Origin: Prevotellamassilia timonensis
GTDB lineage: Bacteria; Bacteroidota; Bacteroidia; Bacteroidales; Bacteroidaceae
Assembly: GCF_021531665.1 (NCBI RefSeq)
Contig: NZ_JADYUH010000024.1
Location: forward strand, 1-35,009
Direction of reading: 5' to 3'
DNA length: 35,009 nt
The notes below the pieces were generated by a model. It searched no databases. It was not told where the DNA came from and saw only the letters and a program-made list of their open reading frames with translations. The translations under genes were made by a program, and so were the position numbers. Of the stretch, positions 33,213 to 35,009 are shown piece by piece. Position 1 is the first letter of the stretch, and each line of letters starts with the position of its first letter.

Positions 33213-33373
33213 GAGGGTGTGTCTAAATGCACATTTGGCTTCACCCTCAAAGGTGCGTCAGAATGGCTAAGATGCAAGGCGCTGAGGATGAGGGCGCAGG
33301 GAGTGTACTGAAGTACATGACCAAGTCCGAATCCGATAGCAACGAAGCAGATTGGCTATGATGACACACCGTC
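33213..33373. mobile_element. MITE-like element of about 161 bp with GAGGGTGTGTC ends
   Basis: GAGGGTGTGTC (33213-33223) and GACACACCGTC (33363-33373) are inverted at 10 of 11 positions. Its left part is an imperfect hairpin (33213-33248) of the family seen at 13577-13612. A second nested pair, GGTGCGTCAGAATGGC (from 33252) against the complement of GGCTATGATGACACACC, lies inside. The centre contains the palindrome TGTACT-GA-AGTACA (33304-33317). It has no coding capacity, and no target duplication was recognised. It sits between kdsA and kdsD. Confidence 0.6.
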
Positions 33374-33392
33374 ATCTTTCTGAATCACTTTC

Positions 33393-34148
33393 TCAGAGCA
33401 ACTTCTTCACCAAACTTTCGAGGTCTTTGAGATAGAGCATGTTTGGTCCGTCGCTCAGTGCTTTCTCAGGATCGGGATGGGTCTCGAAGAAGAAGCCGTT
33501 GGCACCGAAGACCTTGGCAGCGAGTGCCATTTGCGGCACGAACTCGCGGTCTCCGCCGGTCTTGCCGCCGGCGCCGCCGGGACGCTGCACGGAGTGCGTG
33601 CAGTCCATCACAACGCGATCGACCCACCGGTGCATGAGCGGAATGTTACGGAAATCAACGACAAGATTGTTGTAGCCGTAGATGTTTCCGCGCTCCGTGA
33701 GCCACACTTCGCGACAACCTGCCTCGCGGCATTTCTCCACGGGATAGCGCATGTCGTCGCCGCTCAGGAACTGTGCCTTCTTGATGTTCACGGTTTTGCC
33801 CGTGTGGGCTGCTGCAACCAAAAGGTCGGTTTGACGGCAGAGGAACGCCGGAATCTGAAGCACATCAACCACCTCACCGGCGGCTTCTGCTTGAAAACTT
33901 TCGTGAACGTCCGTCAGCAGGGGCAGACCATATTTTGTCTTCACGTCAGCGAGCATTTGCAACCCGCGCTCCAGGCCGGGACCGCGGAAAGAATGAATGG
34001 AAGTGCGGTTTGCCTTGTCAAAGGAGGCTTTGAACCAAACGGGCACATCAAACTGCACCGAGATGCGTTTCAACTCGGCAGCGACCACATCCAACAGTTC
34101 CGCGGATTCAATCACGCAAGGTCCGGCAATGATAAAAGGTTTTTCCAT
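33393..34148 (-). CDS. kdsA: 3-deoxy-8-phosphooctulonate (Kdo-8-P) synthase
   Basis: A 251-residue enzyme condensing arabinose-5-phosphate with phosphoenolpyruvate to Kdo-8-phosphate for lipid A core. Signatures: IAGPCVIES at 7-15, FKASFDKANRTS, the PLLTDVHE strand, VNIKKAQFLSGDDM, CTHSVQRPGG and ETHPDPEKALSDGPNML near the end. The cysteine C11 and the His/Glu/Asp ligands place it in the metal-dependent class (as in Aquifex), not the metal-independent E. coli type, which has Asn here. It is slightly shorter than E. coli KdsA (284 aa), as expected for this class. kdsD, which makes its substrate, is downstream on the same strand. It is divergent from ssrA across about 218 bp. Confidence 0.96.
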   Translation of the reverse strand: MEKPFIIAGPCVIESAELLDVVAAELKRISVQFDVPVWFKASFDKANRTSIHSFRGPGLERGLQMLADVKTKYGLPLLTDVHESFQAEAAGEVVDVLQIPAFLCRQTDLLVAAAHTGKTVNIKKAQFLSGDDMRYPVEKCREAGCREVWLTERGNIYGYNNLVVDFRNIPLMHRWVDRVVMDCTHSVQRPGGAGGKTGGDREFVPQMALAAKVFGANGFFFETHPDPEKALSDGPNMLYLKDLESLVKKLL

Positions 34149-34300
34149 GTGATAAAAGAATATTTACTGGAGGGGGCTAAAAACCAACGTAAAATGATTT
34201 CCAACACCCTCATGACCCCTCTCTCCCACAATTCGCTGCGAAGTTAGACAAAAATCATGGCACAAAGTGCCGTGCACGGTGAAAAAAGCATGCAACGCAC

Positions 34301-34331
34301 TTGTTTTGCAAAGAAAAACAACCTACTTTTG
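34301..34331 (+). promoter_or_regulatory. ssrA promoter
   Basis: TACTTTTG (34324-34331) matches TAnnTTTG. TTG at 34301-34303 lies 20 bp upstream, and an overlapping TTTG (34305-34308) is 15 bp away. The start is predicted near 34338, leaving a leader of about 29 nt for RNase P removal before the mature tmRNA. Confidence 0.75.
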
Positions 34332-34366
34332 CACCGCTCAAAGCAAAAGAACCAACCCAACCTATC

Positions 34367-34763
34367 GGGCCAGACCGGATTTGACAGCGGGTCGGAGTTT
34401 TGTGTAAGCACGCAGTGCGCCGTGGGTGGGCACTTTAATCTCGGCCCTCAAAGAATTTAACTGGCGAAAACAAATTTGCTCTCGCTGCCTAATCGAAGCA
34501 CAGTAGATTGGCTTTATCCCTGCACAAGGTGCGGGGACGAGACATCGCCCAAGAGCCGTTCTTTCCGAGGCTCCTTGAATCGGCGGTGCAGAAAAATCGG
34601 GAATAGTTTTCGAATGCCTCGATTCGAAGGCGAAAATCTTAGAGGATAAGGCGCGAGTTGGTGGCATCGGTCTTGCTCACGCACGAAAACCTAAACGATG
34701 ATAAGCGTGTAGAAAGCACGGGATTTCCCCGTTTGGACGAGGGTTCAACTCCCTCCTGGTCCA
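34367..34763 (+). ncRNA. ssrA: Transfer-messenger RNA (tmRNA)
   Basis: The 5' GGGCCAG (34367-34373) pairs with 3' CTGGTCC (34756-34762; one G-U) to form the tRNA-like acceptor, with A34763 as discriminator. CCA is not encoded. The 5' GACCGGATTTGACAGC block and the 3' GAGGGTTCAACTCCCTC T-arm are typical tmRNA ends. The tag reading frame is GGC GAA AAC AAA TTT GCT CTC GCT GCC TAA at 34463-34492, giving GENKFALAA, which resembles Bacteroidales GENNYALAA-type tags. tmRNA with SmpB frees stalled ribosomes and marks the product for proteolysis. The roughly 397-nt length is normal. It has its own promoter and a strong terminator. Confidence 0.96.
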
Positions 34764-34772
34764 CTCTGAACT

Positions 34773-34818
34773 GACTGCGACAAGACACACCACGTCTTGT
34801 CGCAGTCTTCTTTTCTTC
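34773..34818 (+). terminator. Terminator of ssrA
   Basis: GACTGCGACAAGAC (34773-34786) pairs perfectly with GTCTTGTCGCAGTC (34794-34807) around a 7-nt loop, followed by ttcttttctt. Confidence 0.95.
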
Positions 34819-34881
34819 CTAACATCTCGCTCTGAAACTTTTTGAACTCACTGAAAGAATCACAAAAGTTCAAAACCGCAC

Positions 34882-35009
34882 AAACCCTACACTGCCGCGG
34901 AGCCGCATCCGCCGCTGTGTAGGGTTTAAAGCAACTGCGTTTCAACCCTACACTATACGTAAATAAAAGGGGAAAACAAAAAACTATACAAACTATACAC
35001 AAACCCTAC
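34882..35009. repeat. AACCCTAC repeat field at the window edge
   Basis: AAACCCTACAC (34882-34892) and GTGTAGGGTTT (34917-34927) form an 11-bp inverted repeat around a GC-rich loop. Further direct copies lie at 34944-34953 (AACCCTACAC) and 35001-35009 (AAACCCTAC), with ACTATACA-type spacing between. The array may continue beyond the window. Confidence 0.7.

Overview
The window looks like chromosomal DNA from a member of the Bacteroidales, most likely a Prevotellaceae relative. The support is threefold: promoters of the TTTG-N19/21-TAnnTTTG type ahead of rpsA, ompA and ssrA; a tmRNA whose tag reads GENKFALAA; and family content typical of the order (BspA-like leucine-rich repeat protein, DUF5686-type barrel, DUF4827 lipoprotein, OstA-like protein, Cys-type KdsA). 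Most of it is ordinary core genome. No complete new system was found; the unusual material lies in the accessory stretch at 8.7-13.9 kb and in the intergenic repeats.

Left part (1-8,660): a HAD phosphatase on the minus strand faces away from a plus-strand run of a VOC/glyoxalase protein, a phosphoglucomutase/phosphomannomutase, a NudC-type Nudix hydrolase with a RelA/SpoT-type (p)ppGpp synthetase 3 bp behind it, and a large outer-membrane protein of the DUF5686 type. The RelA-like protein keeps its synthetase but has lost the HD hydrolase residues.

Accessory part (8,661-13,900): a repeat-bearing spacer, a secreted BspA-like LRR protein with a discoidin-like domain and a sorting-type C terminus, a tiny acidic peptide gene just behind it, and a minus-strand group II intron whose reverse transcriptase/maturase is interrupted by one in-frame TGA. 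The intron sits next to a strong hairpin and a cluster of inverted repeats.

Central part (13,900-19,800), all minus strand: endonuclease III, a fluoride channel, riboflavin synthase, ribosomal protein S1 with a leader of about 230 nt, a repeat-rich gap containing a well-defined 191-bp MITE with a 4-bp target duplication, and an OmpA-family porin with a leader of about 170 nt.

Right part (19,950-34,150), all minus strand, reads as an envelope-biogenesis and housekeeping run. In transcription order it holds kdsA and kdsD (Kdo precursor synthesis), a phospholipase D/cardiolipin synthase, an acyltransferase-3 membrane protein, a DUF4827 lipoprotein, a small conserved protein, guaB, two parvulin-type periplasmic isomerases (one SurA-like), an OstA/LptA-like protein and mutL. 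Kdo supply, LPS transport and outer-membrane protein folding are thus gathered in one region. Divergent from kdsA lies ssrA with promoter and terminator, followed by an AACCCTAC repeat field at the window edge.
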